Assembly: GCA_001724245.1 (NCBI GenBank)
Contig: MEDX01000009.1
Coordinates: forward strand, 1 to 64,000
Source of the DNA: Fonticula-like sp. SCN 57-25
Taxonomy: Eukaryota; Nucleariida; Rotosphaerida
Reading direction: 5' to 3'
Length of the DNA stretch: 64,000 nt
Position numbers and translations under genes: made by a program. How positions within the stretch are numbered: position 1 is the stretch's first letter; each line of letters opens with the position of its first letter. Of the stretch, positions 33,178 to 46,929 are shown in pieces. A model generated the notes under the pieces. It was given only the letters and a program-made list of their open reading frames with translations. It was not told the origin of the DNA and did not search any database.

Positions 33178-34121
33178 TTACAATTCAGCATGCTCAGTGG
33201 ACGAAGCGGTGCAATGCTTGTCAAAGATGGCGGCCGCTTCGCGCCAGTTGACGACGGACCACCATTCAGAGATGTACGAGCGGCGGTCGCTTTGGTACCT
33301 ACAACGCGCATAAGTATACTTTTTCCCACGACAAAAATTCGCACTTCAAGTAGTAGGCGTGCTCCCACACGTCGAGGCCGATGATCGGGATCAGGCCAAG
33401 CATGTACGGCGACTCTTGATTCTGCGTAGAACGCAAGCCAATAGCGCGCTAAAACAAGCGAAAAGCATACTACTGTGAGCATATCTCCTTGAAAAGACGG
33501 TAAAGAGAGCGCACCGTCGCGGGGTCGCAAACGAGCCACGCCCACCCGCTGCCGAAAACACTGAGGGCCTGCGTTTCAAACTGCTGCTTGAAGAGCTCAA
33601 ACTTGGCGTACTTTTCCTTGATGGCGAGCATGAGGTTGTCCGTGGTGGTCAACCCCAAGCCTTCAGGCGTCATGATATTCCAGAAAAAGTTGTGGTTCAC
33701 GTAGCCACCCGCTGTTACATTCAGGTCAGTGGAATGTAGCATAAACAAACGCATGCATACCAGCATTGATCCACCGCATACGGTACTTTTGGGGAATCAA
33801 ATCGTACACCTTGACCATCACGTCCTCAAGGTCCATGTCGGCCACAGCGTCCAGCCCGTCCTCGCGCATCTCCTTCAGCACGGCGTTGAGGTTGTTCGTG
33901 TAAGTCTGGTGGTGCTTTTGATGGTGGACGCGCATCGTCTGCTCGTCAATGTGCGGCTCAAGCGCATCATAGGCATACGGCTATGATCACGTACGTTAGA
34001 AACGACGCTCTACAGGCCTGCAACGCACCAACGGAAGAAGCGCATAGTCGGCCTTGGCCGCACCGACCGCCGCAGCCGCGGAGGCCGCCAGGAGCAGGGT
34101 GACGACAGCACCGCGCATCAT
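33178..34121 (-). CDS. Mn/Fe superoxide dismutase with signal peptide
   Basis: Minus-strand gene with several introns. The N-terminus [20 protein letters not shown] is a signal peptide rather than a basic amphipathic mitochondrial presequence. The mature protein begins [20 protein letters not shown]. Metal ligands are in place: the first His in [17 protein letters not shown], the second in [11 protein letters not shown], and Asp and His in [22 protein letters not shown] is the usual active-site strand. An intron splits LKYQ. A secreted or vacuolar/ER-lumen enzyme that turns superoxide into peroxide is implied. There is an insertion ([16 protein letters not shown]) between helices that is unlike the standard mitochondrial enzyme. 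The first ATG (34121) is used; a second lies at 34118. Confidence 0.9.
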
Positions 34122-34142
34122 GATGCAAACTGCAAACTGTCA

Positions 34143-34147
34143 CCAAT
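34143..34147. promoter_or_regulatory. CCAAT box before the SOD gene
   Basis: CACCAATCAGGCG, a strong NF-Y core 22 bp upstream of the SOD ATG. Predicted HAP-complex site. Confidence 0.4.
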
Positions 34148-34329
34148 CAGGCGGCGTCATTTGGTGCCAGGGCGCGCGATCTGGCGGGAAGGCATTGCTG
34201 CAGCGTCACGCCTTTTGCCGGCGTCTGCGTGACAGCGGCTCCTACGATCTAATTTATTGTTAAGTATTGATACTATTCTTGCCGCTTTCGCTTGATCGGT
34301 GTGCCGAGAGTTTGTAGAGACGGAGGAGG

Positions 34330-37300
34330 ATGTTGGAGGCCGTCGTTGCCGAGGTGCTCAACCGGTTTGTGGGCACGTACGTGCACAACATCCAGACCGA
34401 GCAGCTCAAAGTGGCCGTATGGTCGGGCAATGTCAACCTGAGCAACCTTGAGGTGCGGCCTGACGCGCTGCGCCACCTGGATCTTCCAATTACCGTCGTG
34501 AAGGGTGCGTGTCTCTAGCGTTGATCGCGCGGCAACTCACGCTTGCGCCACTAGGCGTCGTCTCCAACTTGACACTCACGGTCCCTTGGGCAAACTTGAA
34601 AAGCAAACCCATTGTGCTTGTGCTTGATGGCATTCATATCCTTGCGCGTCCCACGAAAGACGCGCAGGACGCTGCCGAGGAGAGTGCGCGTCGGACAGCT
34701 GCCAAGCAGCAGCGCGTACGCGACATGGAGCGCTTTCTGAGCGAGTCTGCATCGGCCTCGTCGGCCTCAAAAACAGACACCTTGGATACGCCCCTCGTGG
34801 GTAAGCTGGTGGAGAATATTCAGGTAATATTCACTAATATTCACATCCGGATGGAGGACTCGACCTCTGTTGCCCGGCATGACGTCGCGCTCGGCTTTAC
34901 CGTGCAGAGGCTTTCTGCCGAGTCGGCGAACGAGCAGTGGGTTCCGGTCTTTTCCTCGGCATCCGATGGCATTGTGCGCAAGCTGGCGAGCCTGGAGCAC
35001 CTGTCGGCCTACGTGGGGTACGGCATGCCGCAGGTGGACGTCACCCAGTCCAACGCCGCCTTTGTTGCCGAGATGCAGCGGCTGGTGAAGGACCTCGACG
35101 ATGGCTATGAGCGCCTCATTCAGCCCGTGAACGGATCCGCAAAGATGACGTTTCACCGCACGTGCCGCGACGCCAATGTCCCGCGGCGGATGTTTGAGCT
35201 GGCATTTGAGCACGTCAGCCTCAACATTGGCGACGATCACATCTCTACCTTTGAATCAATGGCCGTGGCCTTTCGCTTGTTCCAGCGCAGGCAGATATTC
35301 CGCCACAATCGGCCAAAGAATCCGATCAAGGGACACGCCTCGGAATGGTGGCGGTTCCTCCGCGAATGGTACGCGATCTCGCGCCCGATTGCTAGAATGC
35401 TGACGTCTGCGCTAGCATTGTTGGTCGCATACATCAGAGGGAGCTGCAATGGACCTGGCAGAGCCTCAAGAAGCACGGGAAAGCCCGCCGCGAGTACATG
35501 ACGCTCTATCGCACGTACAAGGAGGCCAAGGACGCGCCCGCCAAGGCGGCGGCCAAGTCGAAATGCGAGGCTGCCGAAGAGTCGCTCACTTTCGAGTCCA
35601 TCCGAAACTTTCGCTACGTGGTCGACAAGCGCATGGCCGCCGAGTTGGCCGCGACGCAAGCGGCGATTGCGGCATCTCCGAGCACAGGTGCGCTGCAGAG
35701 CCCGTCAAAGGCCGCCGTCGCCGCCGGCTGGGTGTCGTCGCTGCGCGCCTGGGGCCGCGGGGCGCCGACCGCCGCGATGACGCTGAACAAGGAGGATGTG
35801 GACCGCCTCTACGACCTGCTTGACGACCAGACTAGCGCCGACGACAGTAGCCTACCCGAGGATGACGTGCGTTTTCTCATTGGCTGGGCGAGTACTGACG
35901 CGCCCAATAGAAATTTGAATCGTTGCGTATATCGTTCAAGCTGGGCCTCTTTTCGCTTCAGCTTGCGGGCTCGGGCGGCGACCCGCTCGCCACCCTGGTG
36001 GCCGAGTCGTTCATGCTAGAGATGAAGCAGTTTCCAAACACGGGCGGCGTGCGGGTCTCGGGTGCATTGCAGCGCATCCTGCTCTTGGACCCTCTGCCCA
36101 CGCACCGCTCCTCCTTTACCAAGGAGATCGTCCGAGGAGAAAGCGCAAAGGATTCGGTACATTTCCTCCTTTTTTGCTTGGTGTTTGGCTAACGTGGTAC
36201 AACAGAATCTGCTCCAGTTTGTGTTTGCGTCCAAGCCGACCGACGTGGACGCCGACGTGCAGGTTGATTTGACGCTTCGCGCGGTGCAGATCGTTTACGA
36301 CCATCGGTTCATGGCGGCAATCGTGCGCCTCGAGCACGCTGTTTCATTTTTTTCTAACGTTTTCCTCCTTTAGGGTCGCTTTGTCGAGAGGCGATCGCGA
36401 TCTTTCCGCTCAAATCTCCAAGCGCTCACGCTAGACAAGCTTGACGACATTCGCAAGCAGACCACGGCGCGTATTCAGCTGGCCATCTCGGAGCGCCTGC
36501 CAGTCCGCGTGTACATTTCGGTGGAGCCCTCGGTGCTGTTCATCATGAGCGACTCTTTTGACGAAGCCGCGTCCGCCATTGAGCTGCGCCTGGGCCACAT
36601 CATGCTTTGCTCGACGGCCACGACGAGTGCGGCACAGTTCGCCACCGATTCAGCCCTTTTTAACTCATTTTCTTTTAGATATCGCAGAGAATGTTGCGGC
36701 CGTTGTTGGCCCGGATGCCGCCTGCTTTGCCGGGTCGCTTGACAAGACCACGTGCCGATTTGTAACGACGGCGGACATTTCAAAGTCGAGCCCCGACGAG
36801 GCGGCATTCAAGCTGCTTTCCACCGAGCCATCAGCTGTGCGGTTGTGGTTCCCCGCCGACACCGATTCGGCTCCTGAATCGGTTCCTCACCTGTACTCTG
36901 AGGTTGATTTCGGGGACATGGCCGTCAATCTATCGCGGCAGCATCTCGGCATATTACTTCATGTGCTGGACGTTGCATTCCCCGACGCCGACCAAGTGCG
37001 GCCGGCAATCGACAGCGCAAACGACTATGACTTGGACGTCTCTGTGCTCGATGACTTGTCCAGCAGCGAAGGCTTTGTAGACGGCGAGGCGGCGGACGCC
37101 ACAGCTGTTTCTGAAGTTCATCCTGAATCGGCGTCCTCGCTTCAGCTGCGCAACCAAGATCGCCCGTCGCTCATCCTGGTGTGCCTACTGCAGCGCCTCG
37201 AGCTTCATTTCTATCGCGACGCCGTTGCGGATCCGTTTGTGACGCTCATCCTCACGTCGGGGCTCGCGCGCGCACGCATGGCCCCTCTCGGCTGGACGGT

Positions 37301-40300
37301 GCGGGTGAGCACGGGGCGCGTGCGCGCCACCGACTGGACGCAGAGCGACCCGCGCTTCCAGCTTCTTCTCGACGGCCACGGCGGCGACGCGCTGTTTGCG
37401 CCAAGCGACGCGGGCGAGGCCGTCGTGCTTACGCTTACAAAGACCAAGACTGTCGGCGACGCGCCGGATTCGTTTGCCGTTGATCTGAGCGTGAGCGTCG
37501 TCGCGGCGGTCGCCAACAGGGAAACGCTCGCAAACTTGTTGCACATCTTTGACCAGTCTTCGGGCACTGCATCGTGCGATTTACCTCTTTTGCTTGGAAT
37601 TTCCTGACATGGCTTGATAGGGCTGCGACCTCGCCGTCCAAGCGCACGCCGAGTTCGCTCATGCGCTCCTCGCTTCTCCAGTCATTCAGGTCGCCCGAGG
37701 AGCCCGGGTCGACAGTGACAGTGGCCGTTTCGGCGAAGCGCGCCCATATCACCTTGAACAATGCAAACATTGCCCTGGCGTCGATGGGTACGGTCTGGAA
37801 TTCACTTAGAAAGGAAGTCTAACAAAGTGGATAGAACTCGAGCAAGTGTCGTTTGAATTTGTGAGCCGAGAGCTGCCCGTCGGCGTCACCACGATGACGC
37901 TGGCTTTGGGTGGCGCGCGTTTGCGCGACCTTCGTTCAGCGGAGGAGGACGGGCAGCTGGCACTCTGGAGCTCGCCTGCAGAGAGTGTGGTTCGTCTCGA
38001 AAGTGGTTTAAATTTCGATACTAAGAATGTTTTTAGATTCATCTTGTGCTCACGCAGTACGACAAGGCCGCCGCGGACAAGCCGTCGCACGACATTCATC
38101 TGGAGGCGCGCATCAGCAGCGTTCATGTTCTTTATTGCCACCGGTTTTTCCTTCCCTTTGTCGACTTTGCGATGGATTTCCTAAACGTCATCACGCTTGT
38201 CAACAACAAGCAGTACGCCCAAAACTGATTGTTTTCCTTTCTTCTGACTGTGTTTGCAGGACGTCGCAGGACACGGAGGATTTCCTCGAGCACGAGCAGC
38301 CGTCCATCATCTTTTACGACGTTTCTCTTTCCTCCCCTGTGATCAACGTGCCGCTCAGCGCCAGCGACAAGAGCGCCATGTTTGTGTTCCAAGTAGGCGA
38401 TGTTGCAGCCACGTCGCGCCTGCTGCCGAGCGGCGAAGTCGGCCCCGTAGCCATCAAGTGCGCCCTCGCCTCTATTTACCGCCAAATCTAACTTGGCACC
38501 TTGCAGGGTCGATCATGTGTGCCTCTTTGTGCAGCGCGGGCAGCGTGACCCGCATAGAACGGCCATCCTTGATGAACACGACTGGGTCGCCGAAGGTGAC
38601 AGCACGCTCGACGAGAGCCGCCGGCGCCACTACACGCTGGACGCGTCGACGGCCAGCCTGCGTCTCAGGCTGAGCAACGCCACATATGTGCTTTTCAACA
38701 ACGTCCTGCGGCACAATATCGGCGGGTCGTATCCAGCCGAGCTGACGACGGCGGCGGTCGGAAAGGGCAGCGCGCTTGAGGAGGCCGTTGCGACGTACCG
38801 GTTCGCCATCAAGTTTGTCTTTTTATTTGTTCTCACCGTGGCCGTAGTGTCAAGGTATCGACAGAGCGCATTTCTACCTTTACGATCCGCGCCAAAACCG
38901 AGTCCACCGAGATTGTCTTGGAGGATGTCGAGGGCGGCCAAACGGCGCTTGCGCGCTTCCCCGCCGTGTCCGCGCGCTACTTTATGGAGGGGCAGACGAC
39001 CAACTGGCAGCTGCAGCTCCCGTCCTTTATTCTGACCAGTCCCGACAATCAGACGCTCGCCATCTCGGACGTCGGGCACGCCCCGTCCCAGCTCACGCAG
39101 GGCGCAGAAGACGAGGCGTTTGTCAGAGTCGAGTTGAACAACGTTGGCGGGAATGGAGACACGCTGCCATCGACCGCCGGCAAAGTGGACATGTCGGCCT
39201 TGCGAGTGCGTGTTTCGCACCGTATCTTGATGATGCTGACACTTTAAAAGGTTTTCATGGATGGCGCGGCGTTGACGCGGGTGTGGGCGGTGTTTGCCAC
39301 CGACTCGGACGACGACGATGATGAAGATGGTGCCGCTTTGCTGACGGCCAAGGAACATTCGCCGCAGTCGCGCATAGAGTACAAGTTCAATATTGGCACG
39401 GTTCGGATGGACATCCCCCATTCGCCCGCATCGCTCTGGGCGCATGACGCACGCGCCTGCTTGCGGTGGTCGTCGGACGGCTCGTCGTCGGCGACATTTG
39501 ACATCGTCTCGATGTTGCTCTTTGCGGGCGACTTTGCCGCGCCTCCCGGTACGCATTTCGCGCTCAGCTCCCTATCGCGCTCACACTTTCATGTCCAGTC
39601 ATCAGCGTCGTCGGCAGCGAAAAGCTCTTGTCGATCCGCTACGTCGATCGCTCGGCGTCGCCCTCGGCCGCGGCTCCTGAGTGGGCGCGTGGCTTTGACG
39701 AGCGCGCCGTCAATTGCCGGTGGACGTCGGCCGCCACCGTGTTTATGGGCGCGCTGCAGTGCAATGTGCGTGACAATACGGTCGCGGCGGTCGTGGCCGC
39801 GCTGGGTACCTTTGGCAAGGACGATGCGGCGCCCGCGGGCTCTTCGCCATTGAGTGCACTGTCGCCGACCCCGACGCTCCTGTACCACATTGCCATATCG
39901 AACCCGTCCATTCGCCTCCACGATGCCGACGCGGCCGAGCGCCGCCACATGGCCCTCTGGCTCGGCAGCTTCTTGGCGCAAAACTCTATCTCGGTCGAAG
40001 CGGACCAGGTAACGGAGCGCATCGAGCTGTCGCTGGAACACACCGCCGCCCAAATCCACAACCCCGATCAGCAGGCGGTGCCTGAGGTACTCTTTGCCGA
40101 GACACAGATTGACATGAATGTGAAGCGCGTGTCGGCCCGCAAGGGGGTCCTCTTGAGCACCGAAGTGGGCGTCCTCGTGCACGACATTGCCATTGTCGTG
40201 TCGCCCGACCACCTGGCGTACCTCAAGCGGCTGCCTGTGCTGCTGGACGGCATCTTGCAGGCGCCGACACCGCCGCCGACTTCAGCGAGGCGCGCTTCGC

Positions 40301-43300
40301 TCGCTCCCGTGACACCCGCGCGGCGGTCTCGTGTCCACGCGGCCACGACTGCGATGCAGCCGGCCTCATTTGCGGTTTCGGCGCTCTTTGGCAACCTGAC
40401 GGCATCACTGCTCTATGCGGACGGGGAAAAGCTGTGCGATGTTGTCTTGGAGACGCCAGAGGTGACGTACAAGGATGACAGCCTGAAAGGGCTCCACTTT
40501 GGGTGCAATGTGCGCAATATTCATTCTTGGTACTTGATTTCTCACACAGATACCTCGATAGGCAAAGTCGCTGGTCATCCAGGACAACCGAGACGGTGCG
40601 GCGCAGAGGCTAACGAGGCTGATTGGCCCGTGCGAGGACGCCGAGCAGGAGGCGGCCCACCTGTTTATGCTGACGTACACGCGCCGCAAGACGGGTGCCG
40701 TGAACGTACGCGCACAATCTATTTGTACATCTTATAGTAACACCTCTTCTAGGTTCAATTGTCGCTTGACCGCCCGCGCATTACTATTTTGACGCCGTTT
40801 ATCCAGGCTCTTTACGATTTTGCCATGCCGCTTATGGCGCTGAGCGACGACCTGCCGGCGCATTCTTCATCAACAAACTTGACCGGAAGCTACTTGTCGT
40901 CATTTGACCCCACGACCGTACGCGAAATTGGCACCTTTTTCATTACTCAATGTTCCATATAGCCAATTCGGGTCCCGACGCTATCGGTCGCCGTATCAAT
41001 TTCGCGACCCGAGCTTGTGCTTGTTGGCGTACGCACGCATATTTTTCGCCGTCTTGTCTCACGCTGCCTCACAGAGCCACGACGACCTGCACACCCCGGC
41101 GATTGTGCACAGCTTTGGCCTCGCCGGCAACTTTGACCGCACCTCTGAGGGCGAAAAGTTTGCCGGTTCCATGCAGGACCTGCAGATCTACTCGTGCCGC
41201 CTTGGCCGCGTCGAGGCGACCCGCCTGTTCATGGTGGACCCGTTCTCCATGAGCGTCGACGTGCTCCTCGGCGTGTCGGGCATGGAGTCCGCCGCGCCGA
41301 CGTCATATGGCTCAGTCGACGTGACGCAGGTGCTGTGCCGCGTGACGATGCTTGACCTGGCGTTGATCCAGTCGATCACCACGTACCTCTACCCGGTGGG
41401 GTCGCCGCTGCTAAAGCCGACAGACAAACAGCTTGACCTGGCCGACATTGAGGTGCCGTTGGGGGCTCTTTCGCGCAGGCCCAGCGACGACGATATGACG
41501 GACACGCAGTCGACGAGATCGTCTGTGACGGCAGGGGCACAGCCGAGCCGCGTCTCCTTTACGGTGAACGCGTCGCGAATTGATCTGTTGCTGCTCGATG
41601 ACGTGGCGGGGCACATTGTCCCGTTGATGATGCTGCGTCTCGCACCATTCGAGGCTGAAATTGTGTCGTCGGCCGTGGCGCGCTCTGCCACGCTGTCGCA
41701 GACGGTGCGTCATATTTATATTATTTATAGTACTGACACACGATTCGCAGCTGAGCGTTCAGTATTTCAATATCTATCGCTCTGCGTGGGAGACGTGCCT
41801 CGAGCCGTGGCCAATGTACCTACAGCTGCGCCAGAAGCACCTCGACCGCCCCGCGCCCGAGTGGAACGTGTCGCTCACGGGGCAGAACACACAGGCAGAC
41901 GTGACCGTGAGCAGGACGCTTATCGACATGCTTTCCAGCATCAAGTGGTACGCGCCGCTTTTTGTCGTGGATTTCGACTCACAGGGGCATGGTAGGTCAA
42001 GCAACAGTCTTGATTATGGGGTCTTTGACCGGCGAGAGACGTTCCCGTTTGTCCTCTCCAACGCGACCGGTGCGCCAATTTCCTTTGCGCGCGCGGGTGA
42101 CTCTTCCTCGGTCGTTGTCGAGCCAGGCGAGTCGCACCACTTTCGGTTTGCGCAGGACTTTTTGCAGACATTTGTCCGCGATCAGCTGAGCACGCACAAG
42201 CGCGGCATGGACGACCGGCGCACCATCCGCGTGTCGCTCACGGACCGCGTGGCGCCCACGGGGCCCATCTCGGTGACGAGGATGGGTGTCTACGGGTACC
42301 CTCTGACGCACGCGACGGGCGCCAAGGAGATCCTCATTGTGACCATTGCGCTGAACGCGCAGCGCTGCACCGAGATCACGCTCGAGTCGCAGTACGCCAT
42401 CGTCAATTGCAGCGACAAGCCAGCAGAAGTGCAGCTGGACGGCGTCACGCTCGGGCAAGTCGGTGCGCACTTCATATTTTTATTTTCTTTTTGCTGATTC
42501 AACTTCTATAGATGTCAATGCGCGCCTTCCCATCCCGATCAACGCGCTGCACCCCGAACTGGCCTGTCGCCTGCGGCCGGTCATGGGACGGGATCACGTG
42601 GTAAAATGGTCGAATGCTCTAGTGGTATGCCCATTTAGGTCATTTTTGCTTGATGCCCATATTAATCCATTGTGCAGGTTGGCAGCTTGAAGGGCCAGCG
42701 GCAGACGATCCTGTCGAGTACATCTGACCAGCAGCCCAAGTTTATGTACCGCTACTCGATGCAGCTTGAGCGCCGCTACACGACCGATGGGCGCCACAGC
42801 TACTACGACATCCGCGCTCGCCAGACCATCTGGCTCGCCAACAGCACGCCGTGCGACTTTGATTTTAAGCTGATCGTCGCCAGCGAATCGCGCCTTGCGT
42901 CGGGTCTGCTGCGCGGCCAGCAATGTACGTCACGAACGGCTTTTTCTGTGGGCTAACGTATTGCCTTTTAGCGATGGCGGTGGCCGGCATGCTCGGGACG
43001 TCGCAGGCGGTGTGCGAGCTCGAGGTGCGCCTGCGGTGCCCCGGCCGCTTTGAGTGGTCGTCGAGGGCGATCGTAGCGCCGGTTTCGCGCCGTCAGGCGT
43101 ACATTCCAGTCGCGCTTAACAAAAAGTATCAGCTCAACCTCGAGGTACGCTAACGAGCCCATCACTGCTTGCACCAACACTTTACTTCTAGCTTCAGTAC
43201 GATGATGACACGCCCGACTATGAGCTGCGGATCCGCGTGGTCGCGCCGTACGCGATCCTCAACCTGAGCGGTCACCCTCTGCAGTTTTACACGTCGGCGA

Positions 43301-46300
43301 TCCCCAATGAGCACTTTAGCCTCGACAGCGCGCTGCGCGTGTGGGAGCCGGCGTCGGCGCCGGCGAGCCACCTTGACACGGTGCTGCAAACCATGGAAAA
43401 GGGCGTCGAGGTCGTGCTCGCGCAGTTTCCAGAAGCGAACCGGCGCGACGTGATGTACGATATCCGCGTTACAAAGTCGATTGAGACGACGCTCGTGCAC
43501 GCCGCCGAGAAAAAGTACGGGAAAAAGGGCACAATAATCTTGTTCTGATACTGAATGCGGTGCTGTACAGGCTGTCGCGGTGCCCGCTGTCGCCGCTCGA
43601 GGACGAGCTCTTCCCCGGTGTGTACCTCTTTAGCATCCCGCCGACGGTGACCACCAAGGACGCGCGGCTTTCCTTTTGGACGCGCAACGTCATCCGCCCG
43701 CAAAGCGTAAGTCTCTTTTCCGCGTCGGCGGGCGTCGTCTCGCTGCAGGCGGGCAACCCTGTGCGGGAGCAGCTCGATTTCGCGGTCGAGCTGCGCCGGG
43801 GAACGGCCCTGCTCGACCAAACCATGTTTTTGACCATCCGCCCCTTCTTTGTCATCATCAACCAAACAGGCTCTGACCTTCAGTTTAGCCTGAGCAGCAA
43901 CGATTGTACGTGCCTTTAGCTTAATATTCATATACTTAGCGGCCATGCAGATATTGCGACGGTGAACAAGGGCCAGCGGTGGATGTTTTACTGGCCGGCG
44001 GGGATGCTGCCAAGATGGACTGATGAGGGCGACGAGTCGGACGAGAAGCGGCTCCTCACCGCGCGCGAGCCGTCGAGCGAGATCGACGTCCCGTGGTCGC
44101 AGCCGTTCCGCATCTTGTACGTGATTTAAAATTACTTTGCCGAGACACTAACGCTCGAGCGGCCACAGCACGCCCGACACGCAGCATGTGCGCCTCTTGG
44201 CGTACCTGCCGGAGCAGCGCGACATTGGCCTCAAGTTCATCAGTATTATGACGTACCTCGAAAACGGCGCGCTCGTGAGCACGGTGCAGGACTGCCCGCC
44301 GCCTTTTGTCATCTACAACAAGTCGCAGCACGTGGTCGCGGTCAGGCAAAAGGGGAGCAGCGCGTTCTACACGGTAGCGAGCGGCGACCACCTTGAGTAC
44401 TCGTGGGACTCGACGCAGCAGACAAAGCTGCTCCAGATATGCCCGATGTCGGGCAACAGTCTGGACTCGGCCAGGCGCAACTCGCGCACATACGACATTC
44501 GCAAGGTGCGCTTTATATTGGTGCGTACGTTGTATGCTGACGATATCCGCCAGCTTGGGCTCAAGGTTGGGCTGCTGCTGCCGCGCGTCGAGGGCGACCT
44601 AGAGTTTGTGGACCTCATCAGCGTATACGTGGCCGCCCAGGGCGCGTCGCGCGTCGTCGTCCTTTCGGACAGCTCCAATAAGCAGTGCGTTCTTTTTGCT
44701 TCTTTTCCCTTGATTGCTAATATGTTTTTCGTTTAGGACTGCCGAGCAGACCGACGAGGACTGGGAAGTGACGTCGAGCGTGGTTGGCCGCGCGTCCATC
44801 TGGCTGCCTGCGATGCTCATCTCGGTCGTCGACCAGGAGCCCTGGGAGCTCGCACTGATATCGCTGGAAAAGGTCCGGCTCGCCGTGATCCGCACGAGCC
44901 GCTACGCGCACGTCGACGCGGCCATCCAGGAGCTGCAGGTCGACAACCAGCTGCCGGGCACGCCGTTCCGCGAGCTGGTGCGCCGCGCTGTAGTCGGCAA
45001 GAAGCAGCAGGCGTCTTCGTCGTCAGGGTCGTCTGGTCAGCTGGTGCGCCAGCGCAACGAGAGCGACACGCCGTTCATGTCACTGGAGCTTGTCGTGTCG
45101 GCCGACGGGTCGCGAACGCGCGTCCGCCTGCTGCCGCGCTGTCACCTCGCGCTGTGCGACATGAACATCCGCATCGACGAGGTGCGACTTTTTTTCTTTT
45201 GTGCCTTGCATTCTCACGTGGCTTTCTAGGTGTCGGTGCTTCGCTGGCTGCACTTTTTGTCGCCGTGGGTGTCGATCGCCGGTCGCGAGGAGGCGAACCC
45301 GCTGCATGTGGCCTTTTCCACGACGCGGCTTCACGTGCGCGAGCAGCTCTACATTGGCGTGCTGGCTGCCTCGCCGCTGCGCATTACATTTAGCTTTGCG
45401 CGGTCCAAGCAGGCGATGCTCATATTTTCGCCGTCGTTTGGCGAGACCGTGTCCGAGTGGGAGCAGGGCCCCGGTCGCTTCCTTCGCAAGGGCCTAGGCG
45501 TACTGGTGACCAACGTGGACGAGGCGCCGTTCAAGTTTGCTCCGATCGGCCTTCAGCACACGGTCCTCTCGGTCGAGCTGCTCAAGCAGATGCTCGTCAC
45601 CAACTATGAGGAGCAGCTACGCTCGCAGGCGTTCCGCGTCATCTTTTCCGTCGACGCGCTCGGCAGCCCGTCGACCATGTTCCGCAGCGTCCGCCGCGGA
45701 GTCGACGGTGCGCTTTTTAATTTGTTATTTCTGATGCTGACACTGCGGCAGAATTTATATCTGGTTCGTCGCGCGGCGACATTTCGCACGGGACGGCGGG
45801 CCTCCTGAAGCACTCTGCGTACGGCTTTTTGAACCTGTCGAGCAACATTAGCAATGCAGTTGGCCAGGGGCTGAGCCAGCTCTCCTTTGACAAGGACTTT
45901 GCGGCGAACCGCGCGCAGCGCAAGGCGGACCAGCCCAAGTCGGCGTCGGCGGGCTTTGCGCAAGGCTCCAAGGGCCTCGCCGTGGGCGTGCTCGAGGGCC
46001 TTAGCGGCACGGTCGAGCAGCCGATGCTCGGCTTTAAAAAGAGCGGCTTCAAAGGTCTCGCGGAGGGCCTTGGCCGCGGCCTCGTCGGGCTCGTCACCAA
46101 GCCGTCCGCCGGCTTTTTCGACCTGGTCAGCTCGGTGTCGGCGGGCGTCGGCAGCCACGTCAAGGAGCGCGAGAAGGACCGCAGGAGGTTCCCGCGCCAG
46201 ATCACCGGCGACGGCATCCTCAGGACGTACAACCAGAACGAGGCGCTCGCGTCGCTCGTCGTCGCGTCGTGCGCGCGCGCAGTGCTGCAGAGGACCGCAA

Positions 46301-46687
46301 GGGGAGGCAGGAGGGACGCGGCCCAGAGGGACCACTACGTCGGGCACGTCGTTTCAATGGACATCCAGGCGGGGCACCCGCTCCTATGCATAGTCACGCA
46401 GCACGTCTTTTTGCTCGTGCGTCCCTCTTTTTATGTCCCCGTTTGTACTCACAGTAAATGTCTAGGTAAACCCCGCCCTCTTTGCCGAGAGCGCCGAGCC
46501 GGCCTCGTATGTGCTTGTCGAGGCACAGCTCGAGGGCATGACTGTCAAGATCAAGCGGTCAGTGAGCCTCGTTGCGCTCGCCAGCGGCGCGCAGCGCGTC
46601 GTGCTACGCTTTAAAGACTTTGACGCGGATCTCGCTGCGCTACTGGCGCTCCTCAACAACCCGCCAGTATCGGAGGTGACCGACTAG
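34330..46687 (+). CDS. VPS13: VPS13 bridge-like lipid transfer protein
   Basis: The largest gene here: over 12 kb and roughly thirty tiny introns, encoding about 3,500 residues. It starts MLEAVVAEVLNRFVGTYVHN and continues with LKVAVWSGNVNLSNLEVRPD, the chorein_N signature. The long middle is the repeating beta-groove that conducts lipid. From about 42,000 to 44,700 the sequence looks like the adaptor-binding (VAB/SHR-BD) region, with motifs such as QTIWLANSTPCDFDF, YAILNLSGHPLQFY and FVIYNKSQHVVAV. The C-terminal part has LSQLSFDKDFAANRAQ and LGFKKSGFKGLAEGLGRG (ATG2_C-like helices that dock on membranes) and ends in a PH-like domain, IKRSVSLVALASGAQRVVLR. The protein moves lipids at organelle contact sites. 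I give one span; individual exon edges were not all resolved. Confidence 0.94.
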
Positions 46688-46929
46688 CACTTATTTATCT
46701 TCTATCCATCTACCTATATCAATTTTGCTGTACATATCTACGTATAATGTTCGTATTATGCTTCGAAACCGGATATTTTTAAGCTGTTTTTATTTTTCAA
46801 CAAAAGATTATGACAAAGTAAATGAACGTATTATCTACAACTGTGAAAACACGTGCACTGCTACAGTCAAGGGGAGACCAAACACAAATCCGACCGTTTG
46901 GTTATTCGCCAATAGAGATATGCTTGTGC

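Noticed and set aside
38630-39556. Minus-strand frame of 308 codons inside VPS13
   Set aside because: The plus strand continues the VPS13 groove through several introns; this frame is arginine-rich shadow sequence.
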